Shown: in pieces, positions 46,916 through 59,716 of the stretch | Layout of the letters: every line of letters starts with the position of its first letter | How positions within the stretch are numbered: position 1 is the first letter of the stretch | Assembly (NCBI GenBank): GCA_907165065.1 | Contig: OU015527.1 | Coordinates: forward strand, 22,643,686-22,707,685 | Source: Caprimulgus europaeus | Lineage: Eukaryota > Chordata > Aves > Caprimulgiformes > Caprimulgidae | DNA length: 64,000 nucleotides | Direction: 5' to 3' | Translations under genes and position numbers: made by a program | The notes under the pieces: model-generated | Told to the model about the DNA's origin: nothing | The model's database searches: none | Seen by the model: only the letters and a program-made list of their open reading frames with translations

Positions 46916-49057
46916 TGTTTTTTCCCCATGGAACAACCTGTTAATAAAAAGTAAGACTTCTAATTAATTACAACAATATAGAACACTGTGCCACGCGAGT
47001 ACTCAAAATAACATATAAACCCACTGGATGATTACCAGCCCCAAGTCAACTTACTCAGCTAGGATTTGAGTGACAACTAAAATTAATTTTCCTGGTTTTT
47101 GCTAAATAGAAAACACCAAGCTTAATTTTTTTAAAAAAGAGAGAGAGAGAGAGAGAGAGAGATAATAAAAAGAGCACTTCAACCAAAAAATGTGAAGGCT
47201 TTAAGAGTTACAAAATATCACAGCGGCCATAGAAAGAAAGCCTCCATATATTATTAGAGGGACACTGGAAGTTAGTTACTGAGGTCAGCCATTTGGGTAG
47301 ATAGAATGCAGAAGAGCATTAAAACTGAGGAAACACAAAGCATGAATTGAGACTTAGAAGTAGAGCAGATCAGGAAAAATTCCTATGCAGCATTATTTAA
47401 ATTGGAATCTGCCAATTAGTCAAAATAGTTTGTTTTTGACAATGCTTCAATTCTTTTGGTCTCACACCACAGCATTTCCCTGCTCCTTGGTGGACTGCCA
47501 GCCAGGTTCTCCAGGAGTCTGGACCACAACACTCCCAAGCTATGCCTCTGAGGCCACTTGCAGGACTACCCTCAGGCTCCCACCTATTTACAAGCTCAGC
47601 AGTAACCACTTCCTCCATAAAAGCCCAACCTCCTCCTTCTCAAATCATCCAGAACCCTGATTAGGGAGCAAATGGACAGAGTAACTACCATCTAAGTATT
47701 CCCTTATTGTCACCCCTGTGTCTGCATGCCTCAGGACTAAAAGCAAATGTAACAGAAAAGAGAAAAAAACCCCATGTACGTAAAATTCCAAAATGTGGTA
47801 ATACAAACATACATAAAGTAAAAGGGAAACTCTGATGAGACATCTGTTAGAAACACTATCTGACCAGTTAAAGGGTGAGAGCATCCGGGGACAGAAGGGT
47901 AGGTCAAAGGAAAAGTAAAGTTTCTGACTGATTTTGAAGAAGGACAAGGTAGTTTTGTAATGAGGGAGAATTTTTGCATGGAGGGTAACGCACTTTTAAC
48001 TCCTACCTGTAGCTGCCTTTGCCCCTTACAAAAAAGTATCCCATGCCAATGAAGAAGGTCCACCAAAACATTCCAACAGCAGAAGTATCTTTTACCTTTG
48101 TGTAAAAAGAAAACTAAAACTAAGAACTTCTGTGCTCACACCCTAAAGCTAGACTGACAGCCCCCTGAGTTGTTTGGACAGAGTCCCTTTCACTATAGCA
48201 AAGATATAGAACATTAGAAAAGGCTTTTCCCTGACACAGAACAGTATCAGAAATACCTCTTAAGTATCGTGACCCAGACTGGTGTTCTTCACACTCATTA
48301 ACACTTCCTGAATGCTTCAGGTATTAGAGTAACGTTTTCTAATACAAGACATAGAATTTGCCGTTGGAAGAAATGGAGGCTGCATTGGCAAGGAGCAATA
48401 ACACCATATGAAAATTTGATCTCACTTTAAATTCTTTTAAATACAATAGGACACACAGCACTCCATCTGCAGCACTGCTATACCACGGCATTACTAAGTC
48501 ACTGCACAGCAGCTGGAGTGTACAAGCTTGCAGTAGGTTGCTGGAAATTCCATGGCTTGATAAACTTGTCAGTGGACCTAGCATGCAAAGGAGGGCCGTG
48601 GAAACTGGAAACATTAACTGCTACATGCAAATCAAATAACCATGTATGTGACATGCTGGTGGGCAGGAAAACTTCAGGAAGCAGCCTTTGACAGAGCTCA
48701 GTCATGCCTCTGGCACTGCACTTCTGGCCAGCTGGAGCTCCAGTTTAGCCAAAAGGCAATTAATATTGCTGAAGTGTTGGTGCAATATTTTGGTAGCACG
48801 TTGTTAAGAGAGAGAGCTCAAAGAAAATACCAGAATAATAGAATTATAAACCATTTCAGTTGGCCTGACTTCAAAATCACAGCACAGAGTCTACTGTAGG
48901 ATGTGAGCAGTTTGATATAAACCATCAAAGCTGTTATAAAACATGAATACTCAGTTTCTAAAAATAATAAAATGCTTTAGATTACTTCTAACAGAAACTC
49001 CAACCAACTCTTCACCAACTTTCCCCAATACTTGATTACATAAACCAAACAATATCA
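46916..49057. other. Non-coding region with (GA)n microsatellite
   Basis: A (GA)n tract of about 12 units lies at 47139-47162. Otherwise AT-rich, with no recognised exon or repeat family. Frames of up to 109 codons have no domain. Confidence 0.5.
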
Positions 49058-49830
49058 AGAAGGCCAAATGCAAGGTCCTACATCTGGGTCAGGGCAACTC
49101 CAAGCACAAGTACAGGTTGGGCAATGAGTGACATGAGACCAGCTCCAAAGAGAAGGACTTGGGAGTGGAGGTGGATGAGAAGCTCAACATGAGCCGGCAA
49201 TGTGCGCTTGCAGCCCAGAAGGCCAATAACCGTGTCCTGGGCTGTATCAAGAGAAGCGTGGCCAGCGGGTCGAGGGAGGTGATTCTCCCTCTCTACTCTG
49301 CTTTTGTAAGGCCCCACCTGGAGTACTGTGTCCAGTTCTGGAGCCCCCAACACAAGAGAGACATGGACCTGTTAGAATGACTCCAGAGGAGGCCACGAGG
49401 ATGATCCGAGGGCTGGAGCACCTCTGCTGTGAGGACAGGCTGAGAGAGTTGGGGCTGTTCAGCCTGGAGAAGAGAAGGCTCCGGGGAGATCTTACAGCGG
49501 CCTTCCAGTACCAAGAAAGCTGGGGAGGGACATTTCATAAGGGCAGTTAATGACAGAACAAGGGGAAATGGCTTTAAGCTGAAAGAGGGGAGTTTTAGAT
49601 TAGATATTAGGAAGAAATTCTTCACTGTGAGGGTGGTGAGACTCTGGAACAGGTTGCCCAAGGAAGTTGTGGATGCCCCCTCCCTGGAAGTGTTTAAGTC
49701 CAGGTTGGATGAGGCTTTGAGCAACCTGGTCTAGTGGAAGGTGTCCCTGCTCATGGCAGGAGGGTTGGAGCTAGATGATCTTTAAGGTCCCTTCCAACTC
49801 TAACCATTCTATGATTCTATGATTCTAAGT
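49058..49830 (+). mobile_element. CR1 LINE 3' end
   Basis: It starts within AAGGCCAAATGCAAGG of ORF2 and covers [19 protein letters not shown] and [13 protein letters not shown] (frame 49159-49380). It ends at ATTCTATGATTCTATGATTC near 49830. It lacks about 20 bp near 49512 relative to the copy at 46 kb. It belongs to the same subfamily as 46085-46915. Confidence 0.95.
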
Positions 49831-51744
49831 TAGAGATATATCACAAAGAATGTAAAGTCTAACAACCACACAAACACAAAAAAATCCTTGTTTTCCTTAT
49901 GTCCCCAGAACAACTTTCAGAGTCAGAGTGGCTGCAATGACCAGTTACCAAGCACAGGGCCTCCAGCAAATATTTTTGTTGGCAGCAATGCACAAAACAG
50001 ACAGGTCTGAAGTGACCAGTGGATTTCCACAGCACATGAAAGGTGTTCACCTTATTCAGGAACACCACCTTCACTAACCAAGGTGAATTTGTTATGACCT
50101 CTACAACTGAAGACCTTGTAGCTGTTGCAAGGTCTGATGTGGTTAATTTTTCTGCAGAACTCTACATTTCTTTAGGTACTGCTCTGACAGTGTCCCAGGC
50201 TAACTCTACAAGAATGTCCAGAGTTCAATTCCTTATGAAAGCCCCCGTCAACAGTCTGCCCACACCACCTCCAGATAGCAAAATGCTTCACACCCCATGT
50301 CCCCAGTCATTTTGGCTGATAAAACCTAAATATCTTATGTATGGTCTTTCCCAAAAGCTATGTGGAGAAGTGACAGTAATTAAGAACTGTTCCAACAGAT
50401 CTTTTTGTCTTGTACATTTCCCTAGAATTGTATGATTTTCTTTTTCTAGCAGCTCTTCTTTCTTACTGAAGGGAGAAAGTTCTTTCAAGATAAAGTGCTA
50501 CATCAGCACTGAATTAAAGAACAAATGAACAGATATTCCTCAATGATTAGCAACTTATACTGCTGACACATCTGAATATGTGCCTTGGTCAGACCACCTC
50601 ATCTATTTGCCACTTCAGAAGGAGAATATATTTTTTCACTTTACAGATTAATCAGAAATACTTTATTTTTCAAATAATTTCTTTTTTTTTTTTTCTTTCC
50701 TGAAAGCTACTTTTTTCCACACATAAAACTGAAAAGCCTTAAAAACTCATAATCTCAACCTTTCAAAACTTTAGACTCAGATGCCACCTAGTTCTTGACA
50801 ACCCAGAACAGGAAAACAAGGATATCACCTTGCCTTCAAAAAGACTGTCATAACAAAATAAGATGCTTCTGCAATAAAGCCAGCTGTTTTTTGAGCCAGC
50901 TAAAAAGCTTAGAAGGTTTCACTCTCATTGTAGGAAATCTTGCATCGCTTCCTTTTTCTCCATGGAGCAGGAGTTTTTCCAGAGGGTTAAAAGTTAGGCT
51001 ACATACTTGCCTATGGACAAAACTTTAGAGGGATTATGCTTTTCAGCAACAGAAAAAAATATTAACAGGATGACAAACCCAGCCATTAAATGAAAGCATA
51101 CCCCTCACTTTCATTCATAAAATTCATCTGGTATGTCAGAAGAGACAGTCAGAAAACAGTATTTCTGGTCTGTGAAAAGCTGTCAATTTTTATTTAAATT
51201 CCAAATTAGGACAGCAGTGACATGCTGAAAAAATTTAGAAGTTTAAATTTTTAACCAAATATATTACCAAGGTACAAATGCTCTAACAGAAATCTGTATT
51301 TGCTTCAGTTTTCCCTCTCCTTTAAAGAGCTCATCATGGGAAGATGCCTTTGACATCTGCCATTACAATCAGGCATGCAGTCAGAGGTAGCAAAAGTTAT
51401 TCTTCTGCAAGAGGGCTTCCAACTGCAAAGCAGAAGGTGGGATGCTCTGCCTAAACTGATATTCATCTACAGCCATCAACTGAAATTTAACAATATTTGA
51501 TTTTTACTTTCTGAAGCTAGTTTAAATAAATTCCTGGGTTTTTTCTTCAAAATACCTTAAAAATCACCTCCAAGTATTAGAAGAGAAAGCTCTTCTGGAA
51601 GAAACACAACATTTTCAGAGGTAGTAACTTCACATGTCATGCTTCAGAGGAAAATGTTGACACTCCTTTTAATGTGGAAGAAATGATCCATTATGATTGC
51701 TAATTACTATGGAACAAAGTCTTTGCTATGAAAAAGACTGAAGA
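49831..51744. other. Non-coding region
   Basis: A 130-codon plus frame at 50043-50435 has no recognisable domain. A T-run lies at 50681-50695. Nothing else was recognised. Confidence 0.4.
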
Positions 51745-51995
51745 ATCACAGAATAGTTGAGGTTGGAAGGGGAAGGGATCTCTGAAGGTCATCTTGTCCA
51801 ACTCCCCTACTTAAGCAGGGCCACCTAAAGCAGGTTGCCCAGGACGATGTCCAGATGGCTTGTGAATATCTCCAAGGGGAGAAACTCCACAATCTCCCTG
51901 GGCAACCTGTGTCAAACTTCAGGTCACTCTCACAGTCTTCTGATGTTCAGAAGGAACCTCCTGCGTTTCAGTTTGTGCTCCTTGCCTCAATCCCA
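51745..51995 (-). mobile_element. Old CR1 LINE 3' end
   Basis: The plus strand begins GAATCACAGAATAGTTGAGG and continues AGGTCATCTTGTCCAACTCC, the reverse-complemented terminus of an older CR1 subfamily. It continues through GCAGGGCCACCTAAAGCAGG to about 51995. Only the 3' ~250 bp is present. Confidence 0.85.
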
Positions 51996-52718
51996 CAACC
52001 AGAGTTGTCTCAACTGATGGCAATACAGTTACATTTTCCTCCATATTTCAGCTGTGTTGGCCACTTCTCAAGACAGCATGTAACCCACAAATGAGGATGC
52101 AAGAATATAATATACTGTCCACTTGCTTTAGGGTGAGAATATATTGAGGCAGTAGAAAATGAAACTATTCAAAAACCACAATGCTGTCTGCCTATTTAGA
52201 GACAGCAATGTGGTTTCAATGTGCATTTGCAATGTTCCCAGTATAGAGTCACATCAAAATATAAAAAAGGATTTTTATCTTCAGTAGGAGGTAAGTATAC
52301 CAGAAGAAGAGAAATGTACAAAGAACAGTTTCCCAACTACACACATTCAGACAATCAAAAGCTGCAAATTTACAAAACATGTTTTTAATTTCTGCTCAAT
52401 TTAACCCTAGCAAAGTTCAATGCAAGAACTACTAATAACTATGTCTTTATTCTTTTTTGCTTCTTAAAAAAACCCCACATAATTTGGGAGAAACTTGCTG
52501 ACCTTACTGGGTTGTAGTCAAAGTTCTGAATCCACAATTTTAAGCATGCAGAATCTATTAATTTTGGTATGTATGTGACAGACATAGAAGAGGCTACAAG
52601 CTTGAATAACCATTGTTCATTAGAACTTGGAAACCTTATGAAGGCCTTCCACAAAATCTTCCTTTTTCAGCTTGCTGATTTCTTAAGTTTTAAGCAAGAG
52701 CACCAGCTACCAAGAGGA
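51996..52718. other. Non-coding spacer
   Basis: AT-rich sequence between an old CR1 end and a solo LTR. Nothing was recognised. Confidence 0.4.
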
Positions 52719-52724
52719 GGACAC

Positions 52725-53133
52725 TGTTGGGGCCTTAGCATTATTACATGGCTGTGATACTGGCTAGGCCGCAGCTAGGCCGCTTTCAACAACTGCCAGA
52801 AGAGATAAGCTGAGGAAAAGAATGCAGCTACGTATGAAAGACGTGCGAAAGTAATAAACAACTGCTGGCAACATGGATCCCAGCTGGAAGTTACGTCGAC
52901 CAGGAAGTGAACCTGAACCAAGATAAGAGTGAACCAGTGAGACTGAGAAAGACTGAGAGGTCAAAGTGTGAATAGTGCTATTATCCAATAATAATTAGCT
53001 TTGTAGTGTGTGGACACGTATGAGGAACTTAACGGGCTATATAACACGCAGGTTTCTGATAATAAACGGATTTGAGTTGCATCTTGTGGATGTGTGAGTC
53101 ACTCATTTCTCGCTCGCCAGATAGCCCACGACA
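52725..53133 (+). mobile_element. Solo ERV LTR (class II-like), TSD GGACAC
   Basis: The element starts TGTTGGGGCC and ends GCCCACGACA, with GGACAC on both sides (52719-52724 and 53134-53139). This perfect 6-bp target duplication is typical of alpha/beta-retrovirus-like elements. Within it are CCAAT (52984-52988), TATATAA (53038-53044) and AATAAA (53061-53066) in the order expected of U3-R. This sets the orientation as plus. No internal genes remain, so it is the product of LTR-LTR recombination. Confidence 0.92.
53038..53044 (+). promoter_or_regulatory. LTR TATA box
   Basis: TATATAA sits 17 bp upstream of the AATAAA at 53061 inside the solo LTR, giving the short U3-R layout typical of class II avian LTRs. 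Confidence 0.6.
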
Positions 53134-53139
53134 GGACAC

Positions 53140-56100
53140 TATATAACTGACTGCAAAATAACTGAGATGGAATGCCAAAGACCTTATCAATGTAAACAAT
53201 GAATCCGCATATCCAAATGTTCTTCCTGCAGAGTCATAAAACCTGTGCCACAATTTATTTGTATTAAAGAAATTCACTACGACATTGTTTACTATCTACG
53301 TTCTTGTCTGAAAACGGTGTAATTCAATATAGTGATCCAATATAAGGATTAACAACTAATGGAAACAAGCAAATTAAGTTTTCTGGATTAAAAATGGTTC
53401 TCTTCCAAAAAATAATTATATATATTGGTGGGCCCCTGCATCAAAGATTCTGTTTCTCATGACCTTAGAAGTCCTATTAATGTCAACCAGAAAAGGTGAA
53501 CACACCATGCTCTAAGAGCAGTAAAAAGATTGTCAGCACTGCTCAGAGATGGGAGTCAAGTGCTATTCCTTGCACATACTGTTTGCTAGTTCAGACTGAC
53601 AAAACTTTCTTATGAGGTCACATATGAGTGACAAATAACTCAATCTGGCCTTCATTATTTACTACAAGGCAAAATGAAGAAAGAATTCAAAGACATTTTG
53701 AGTTCAGGATGAATTTTGCTTTGCAGTCAAGAAAGTCTTTGTACCCTCCAAATTACTATATTTGATAAGTAAACGAAGAAACACTGAGAATCCAATTGTG
53801 CAACCTTCCCACAATTAGTATGATTTCTGAATCACTCCCTATATGAAAAGAAAAATTACAATTAATGAAGTTATTTATCGAGGTACATGGATAACCACCT
53901 GTATACAAAACAAGATATTCGCCTGGATTTCAGTGCAGCCTACCCATGACAGACATCAAGCTGCACAAAGTCTACTACCTGAGGCAAGGCTAGCTGAGGG
54001 TTATATAGCTTACCACATTTACCAGGAAGCTTTAACAGATCATCTATGAACAAGATGCCAGAGCAAGGCTTGAAAGGTTAAGAGAGAATAAGTTGGTGGC
54101 AGCAACACGCTCCAGCTACAGATGAATATACCTCTCCCCTTCACCAGCCCTCAGGGAATGAGGTGGGAAGACTTACAAGAGAGACAAATTTGTCAAGGAG
54201 GCAGCTGCAGAGCAGCAAGAGTCAAAGGCATAAACCAGGTTATGACTCAAACCTGACAGACAGTACAGAGACTTGCAGCAAGAATGACCAGGATATGAAG
54301 AGATCATAAAGAAACCAGTACATTTCAGTAAGGGGTGCTACACTTAAGCCTAAAAACATTTGCATGATGAAAATAAGTAGAGAATAATTTCTCACTACTT
54401 CTCTCAGGACACTTAAGTCATAATTTTCCTACACAATCCCCCTCTCAGCTGTGGAAATTTCTGCCATAGGATGCCACAGACAGCTGTAGATCAAAAGTGC
54501 TTATAGAGCATGAGATCATCATCCCTGACTAGTTGCCAAAATTTAGAAGCACAGACCCAAGAAAGTATCCTTCACTGCTTCTTTTACTCCTAAGCTTCTC
54601 CTGAAGCATCCACTAGTTGCTACTCAGTGAAATGAAAGGCTTAAGGAAAAGCAAACTTGCCCAAGGACTCCTGGTCTTTTTTTCCCACACAAACAGAAAT
54701 AACGGATATAATCTCACTCTTCTACAGCCACAGCCAGCACGTGCCAAAAGAAAAGCAACGACTTCCCAAATTCTACTCTAAACTCTACTCAGCAAAAGTC
54801 AATCCCAAACTCAAACTACTTATCTTCCTATGATGGTTTGGCAGCTTCAGCACTCTTGAGAAAAGGCATGACACTTTTGCAGCCAGACTGATCTGCTTCT
54901 GCTTATAATACCCACCAGAGTCAACAGTGCACTTGTTACCTGAACACCCATGAAAGCCAGAAATCAAGGAAGAAGCAACAAGAATTTCAACTGATATCCT
55001 AGGCCAGCTGGACCATTCTCTGCAATCCACTGAACGTAGTGTCACTATTGCAAATTACTATTATAGCAGAGAAGATGGAGTTACTGCAAGTGCTGCAGAG
55101 AAATTAGAGAGCCTTCAGCCCATTTATCAAAATGCAGAGCCTGTAGTTCTTGCTTCCCACTGCATTTTAGTAAGTAAGGCCTGCAGAAAGTACCCTGCCA
55201 AACTTACTCACCAGATACCGTAAGCAGATTTCTTTTTTCATTATGTTTTATGGCTACCAGAAGAGACTGTAAAATACCTTTAAAAAAGCATGGGGGGAAC
55301 TGGACCTGAGGTTATAAAGACAAATTCCTGTCCTGGAGACAGCCTTGCAATGGAACATTGAATTAAGTCTCCTTGTGCCCAAACCCCCAGCTACCACAGA
55401 GTAGGGACTGCAGCCTACAATTTTCTCCAGTCATTGGCTCAAAATATTAACTCTGCAGAGTGACAACCCCAAACAGTTGTCACCAATGGAAATCCTAAGT
55501 TATTCACAAGTTAATGCTCCATTTTCATTTTTGTCTGTTTGCCAGCATGAAGACTGAAAAACCCGATCAGTTGCATCAAGTTGTTTCTGTTCCTGCTACC
55601 TTGTTACAGAAGTACTCAGATGCTTAGTCATTAAATCAGCTTAAAGCAGAAGGCTGAAGCATTTGAACTGCCTTGTTTTGGGAACACAAAGAGACAGAGA
55701 ATTATGGATTTTTTTTTTTTTTAAAGACTATTCTAAAGATGTTTTTGTGCATGGCATATCCAGGTGCCCTGTCTGGATTCCAGTGAACAGAGCAGGCTGT
55801 AAGGTACATTACTTTCATAGCAGATCTGCTTTGCAGCTGTGAGGAATTATTTGCAACTGGACAGCCTGCATTCCTCTACACTCTGCACATTTAAAAGGCA
55901 CTCATAAGGCATATGGGAAATTCTGTGTTTTCTAAACATGTTTCATACCTGATAATTTAAAAGCTGATCAGCTGCCAAGGAAGTTGAGGCCAATTTATTT
56001 CTCCATGGGGGAAACGATGGAAGTGCATGTATGTCCAAGCATGGGTGTGCGTACAGGAGACTAACACATCAACCTCTACATTTTCTACCAAGGTTCTTAC

Positions 56101-56158
56101 TCTGGTTTGTCTGTTCCCAGGGGGATGCAATGTTAGATGCATGACTTTCTGAATTAAA
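53140..56158. other. Non-coding region
   Basis: About 3 kb with no recognised exon, RNA gene or mobile element. A T-run lies at 55710-55724. Confidence 0.4.
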
Positions 56159-56739
56159 TGGTTTAACTTGGCTGGCTGCCAAATACCATACAGCTGCTTG
56201 CTCTCCCCACACCTTCCCTCCACCCAGGGAACAGGGCAATTGGAGGAGTAAAGGTAAGAAGACTTGTAGGTGAGATAGCAATTTAGTAATTGGAGTAAAA
56301 TAAAATTAAAGTAAAGTAAAATAGTAACAACAACAATAATAATATAGATATAGATAAATGAGTGATGCACAGTACAATTGCTCGCCATCTGCGATAGCAA
56401 TCCTAGAGGAGTGGAAAGGAAGTCCAAACCCAAAACCTGGAAGAGCAAATCTGAGTGATTCCTGAGAGAATCCACCACTTTCCAGTCAACCCTGGTTACT
56501 ATACTGAACATGATATAATATGATATCAAATATCTCACTGGCACACCCAAATGCCAATTCTAGATTTTGCTAATTACTACTCTTCCCCCTTCCCAGTCCT
56601 CTGCACTTGCAAATTAGCCAAACGCATGGTCTTGTACCTTATCAATATTCTTTTTATATCAAATCCCATACTTAAACCAAAACACAGCTATTCTAGCTAC
56701 TAAGAAGAAAACTAACTCTATCCTAGCAAAACCAGAACA
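56159..56739 (-). mobile_element. Diverged ERV LTR
   Basis: It matches the order of segments in the LTRs at 17463 and 33474 in minus orientation: CTGCTTGCTCTCC near the left end, GAGTGATGCACAGTAC near 56359, CTGGCACACCCAAATGCC near 56537, and AACCAGAACA at the right end. It is clearly older, with many substitutions and short insertions. No target duplication is evident. A 197-codon minus frame starting inside it is accidental. Confidence 0.82.
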
Positions 56740-57952
56740 CTACTCCTAAACTGTTATCCTCATAATCACTGTCAGGTAGGCTCTGAAATCATGACAGTGA
56801 TAGCTAGCCAGCCACAGTCTACATTCTGACAGACAAGCTACCAAGCACAACCTTTCTGCCTTATCCCTTTCCTGTGCAGGCACAGGTTAATCATCCTTCA
56901 CTTCCCCAAAGTCTCTGGGAAGGCAGTAAGTGCTGACAAACTAAGTAGACTACCTCTGCACTTACCTCTGTATCCCCCAGCTTTCCCTGTGCTGTGATTT
57001 CTGCTTGCATTCCTTACAAGATAAACTTGCAGGCAATGTTTTAATCCTGAGCAACTTGGAACAGTGTTACACTCCAACACAGAAACAAGAATACACACAC
57101 ACAAGAGCTGCCATTACGAAAGCATTGCATTAAAACTGAAACTAAGATGGCAGTTAAAGCTTTTTTGGTTTTTAACATGGTTTTGAATAGTATTAACACA
57201 AAAGACAGCACAAATAATGTAATTGCATAGAAGGCTTTGTAGTCTGTACAAATACTAACAACGCTGACTTGGCTTGTACCACGTGTGGCATCCTGTATGT
57301 CCTTGGACAGGAGGAATAGACAAGTTTCAAAGAGAAAAACTGAGAACTCATAAGACAGGACAGAGTTTAGTTCCATGAAAGGCATAAACACAAATCAAAT
57401 TAGTCTGCTGCAGAAATTTATGATGGAAACAAGTCACAGAGTAGTAAGTTTAGATAACAGAATGAAAGTCAGTGATAACTCAGGGCCGAACCTCTGAAAA
57501 CTACAGGAAAGACAAAGCAGTAGAAAAAGCAAAAGGTCAAAGGGTATAACATAAGTTAAGGAGGGCAACCTTGCAAAAGTTCTGAAAGAAATTACCCAGA
57601 AGGTGCTGTGATACAGGAGGAACTGGAAAAAGTACAAAGTGCATTTGGCATAAAATAAAGATTATAATAATTATATTGTTAAATAATATAACAAAGATTA
57701 TAACAAATTACAACAATTTCTGGGAAAATCACACACCACAATATTTAACCTGGAGTTTCCTAAGTTACTCACAATGCTTTAAAAGACTTTACAGGGACAA
57801 GAAGCTGCTGATGCTGTTCACAGGATAAAAACTGCAGTAGAGGAAAAAAAAAGGTCAGATAATTGCCTTAACACTGAGGAGCTGAACTGTGTTCACAAAC
57901 CTGTTTTTTCTTACTCAGAACCCACAAACAGAAAAGGTATCCTATATTTATA
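56740..57952. other. Non-coding spacer between LTRs
   Basis: AT-rich, no recognised feature. It does not resemble retroviral internal sequence, so the two flanking LTRs are not a provirus pair. Confidence 0.45.
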
Positions 57953-58829
57953 TGTGGTGGTTTTACCCACAGGCAAGACAGTGCAGTCCTGCATTTGCTC
58001 CCCCCCAGCCGATGAGACGGGATGGGAGACACGACAAAGGGGCACGGGATTAGGAATGAAGGACAGGGACGGCTCCCTCACCAGTTACGGTCATGGGCAA
58101 AATAGACACAACTTAGGGAAGAAAAATCAAACTCATTTGTTGCCATTTGAGTAGCACAGTGAAACATAACAACCACAGTACCTTCCCTCCACCTCTCCCT
58201 TCTTCCCAGGCTTCCTATGGAGTCACAGACATCTTTGGGTACAGCTCCTGGCTTCAGGGACATCCACAGGTTGAAGACAGGCCTCTGGTCCAGCATGCCT
58301 CCTCACCCCCTGGCTCTGGGGACCCACCCTCGCTCTGGTGTTGAGTGTCTCTGGGGTCTCAATACAGTTATACCTGCCCTTAGGCCTGACTTTCTGCTCT
58401 GGCATGGAATCCTTCATGGTCTACATGAGGGCATCTGCTCCACCATTGAACTTCCATGGGCTACAGGGGACCTCATTTACCTTCTCCTACTCCATGGGTG
58501 TTGAACTGGGTACCTGAGGTTCTCTGTCCTCCGCCTCCTCCTTCCTCCCTCCTGGCAAGGAAGCTCTTTCTTTGTTTAGGTCAATGGCTGTTTTTTGTTC
58601 TGGTCAGTGGCCTCTCCTCCAGGTTTTCTCCACCTTCTTCTTTTCAGGACAGTCCTTCCCCTCAGAAATATGGATTTGCAGAGGTGTTTCTCTATTTTTA
58701 ATTAGCTCAGGCTGGGCTGGTGGGGGTATGCTTTGGAGCCAGGGGAGCTTCTCAAAGCTTCTCACAGGGTAGTCCCTTCTCCCACTACCAAAAATGCGTT
58801 CCCCCTTCCCTGCCCCCAAACCCAACACA
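57953..58829 (-). mobile_element. ERV LTR, long avian type
   Basis: On the minus strand it begins TGTGTTGGGTTTGGGGGCAG and ends AAAACCACCACA, so both termini resemble those of the LTR at 59717. It contains CTGGGGTCTCAATAC-like text (58350-58372 on plus) that I associate with avian LTRs. The flanks TTATA and ATATG do not form a clean duplication. Frames of up to 95 codons inside it are not genes. Confidence 0.75.
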
Positions 58830-59716
58830 ATATGGCTATAACAAAAACTAAACCACAGCACAGAAGTTTCTTGACCATTCTTGGAAGCTCACCCTTTAAG
58901 CATGCAGTTGTTCAGTACCACACATACTGCGTTTACTCTTCAATTTTCTTTCTTTTTCAATCCTAAATGTGCCAGAAATCTTTGCTACTATGTCCATTTC
59001 TCTCATTGCAGTGCTTTGTTGTTGTTGTGGTTTTTTTTGTTTTGTTTTGTTTTTTTGTTTCCTTTTACTCATCCTTTTTCCAGGCTGGATATTACCGACC
59101 ACCTAAGGCATACTGCCAAATGATACAAGATTGATAACATGAAGTTAAACATCCAGCCACTAACGTAGGCCAATAAGCTAATGATAGTCTACATCTCACT
59201 GAGGACTTATTTTTATTAGAACGTAGTAATGCTACCCAGGCAGGCCACTTCAGCTTTCCCATCTATCAGGAGACTCAAATATTCACTCATTTCTTAAGTT
59301 GGACAGCAAGCAGATCATAACTCCAGTTAAAGCTTATTTGGGAAACATGAAGGACGAGGCTGCAACATCGATGAAGTACAGCAGCTCCTCAGGGTGAATC
59401 CTTTTGCCTTTTCTCTTCCCACCAGCTCAACTGCAAATGCAAGATATGAATTCTGCCTCCAGTATTTCCACTACTGCAAAAGTCCACAAGGGCTCAGCCC
59501 ATGCCTCTTTTGTGACACTGAATCAAAAAGAAGTTAATATATTCACAAGTATATTGTCAGAACATGGTTTACTTTGCCTCTGAAAAACAAAGTTCTCCAG
59601 GCACGGAGACTGCCCAGTGTGCCACTACCAAATTCAGTTACATTCAGAATACTTTTCCTCAATAGCATTGTTTAAACCTTATTCAAGAAATTTACACAGC
59701 TCTCAGGATAATTACT
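58830..59716. other. Non-coding spacer with T-rich simple sequence
   Basis: A (TTG)/(TTTTG) simple-sequence block lies at 59017-59060. Nothing else was recognised. Confidence 0.45.

Noticed and set aside
55957-56550. 197-codon minus frame with hydrophobic stretches
   Set aside because: Largely within a diverged LTR. No domain and no splice or start support.
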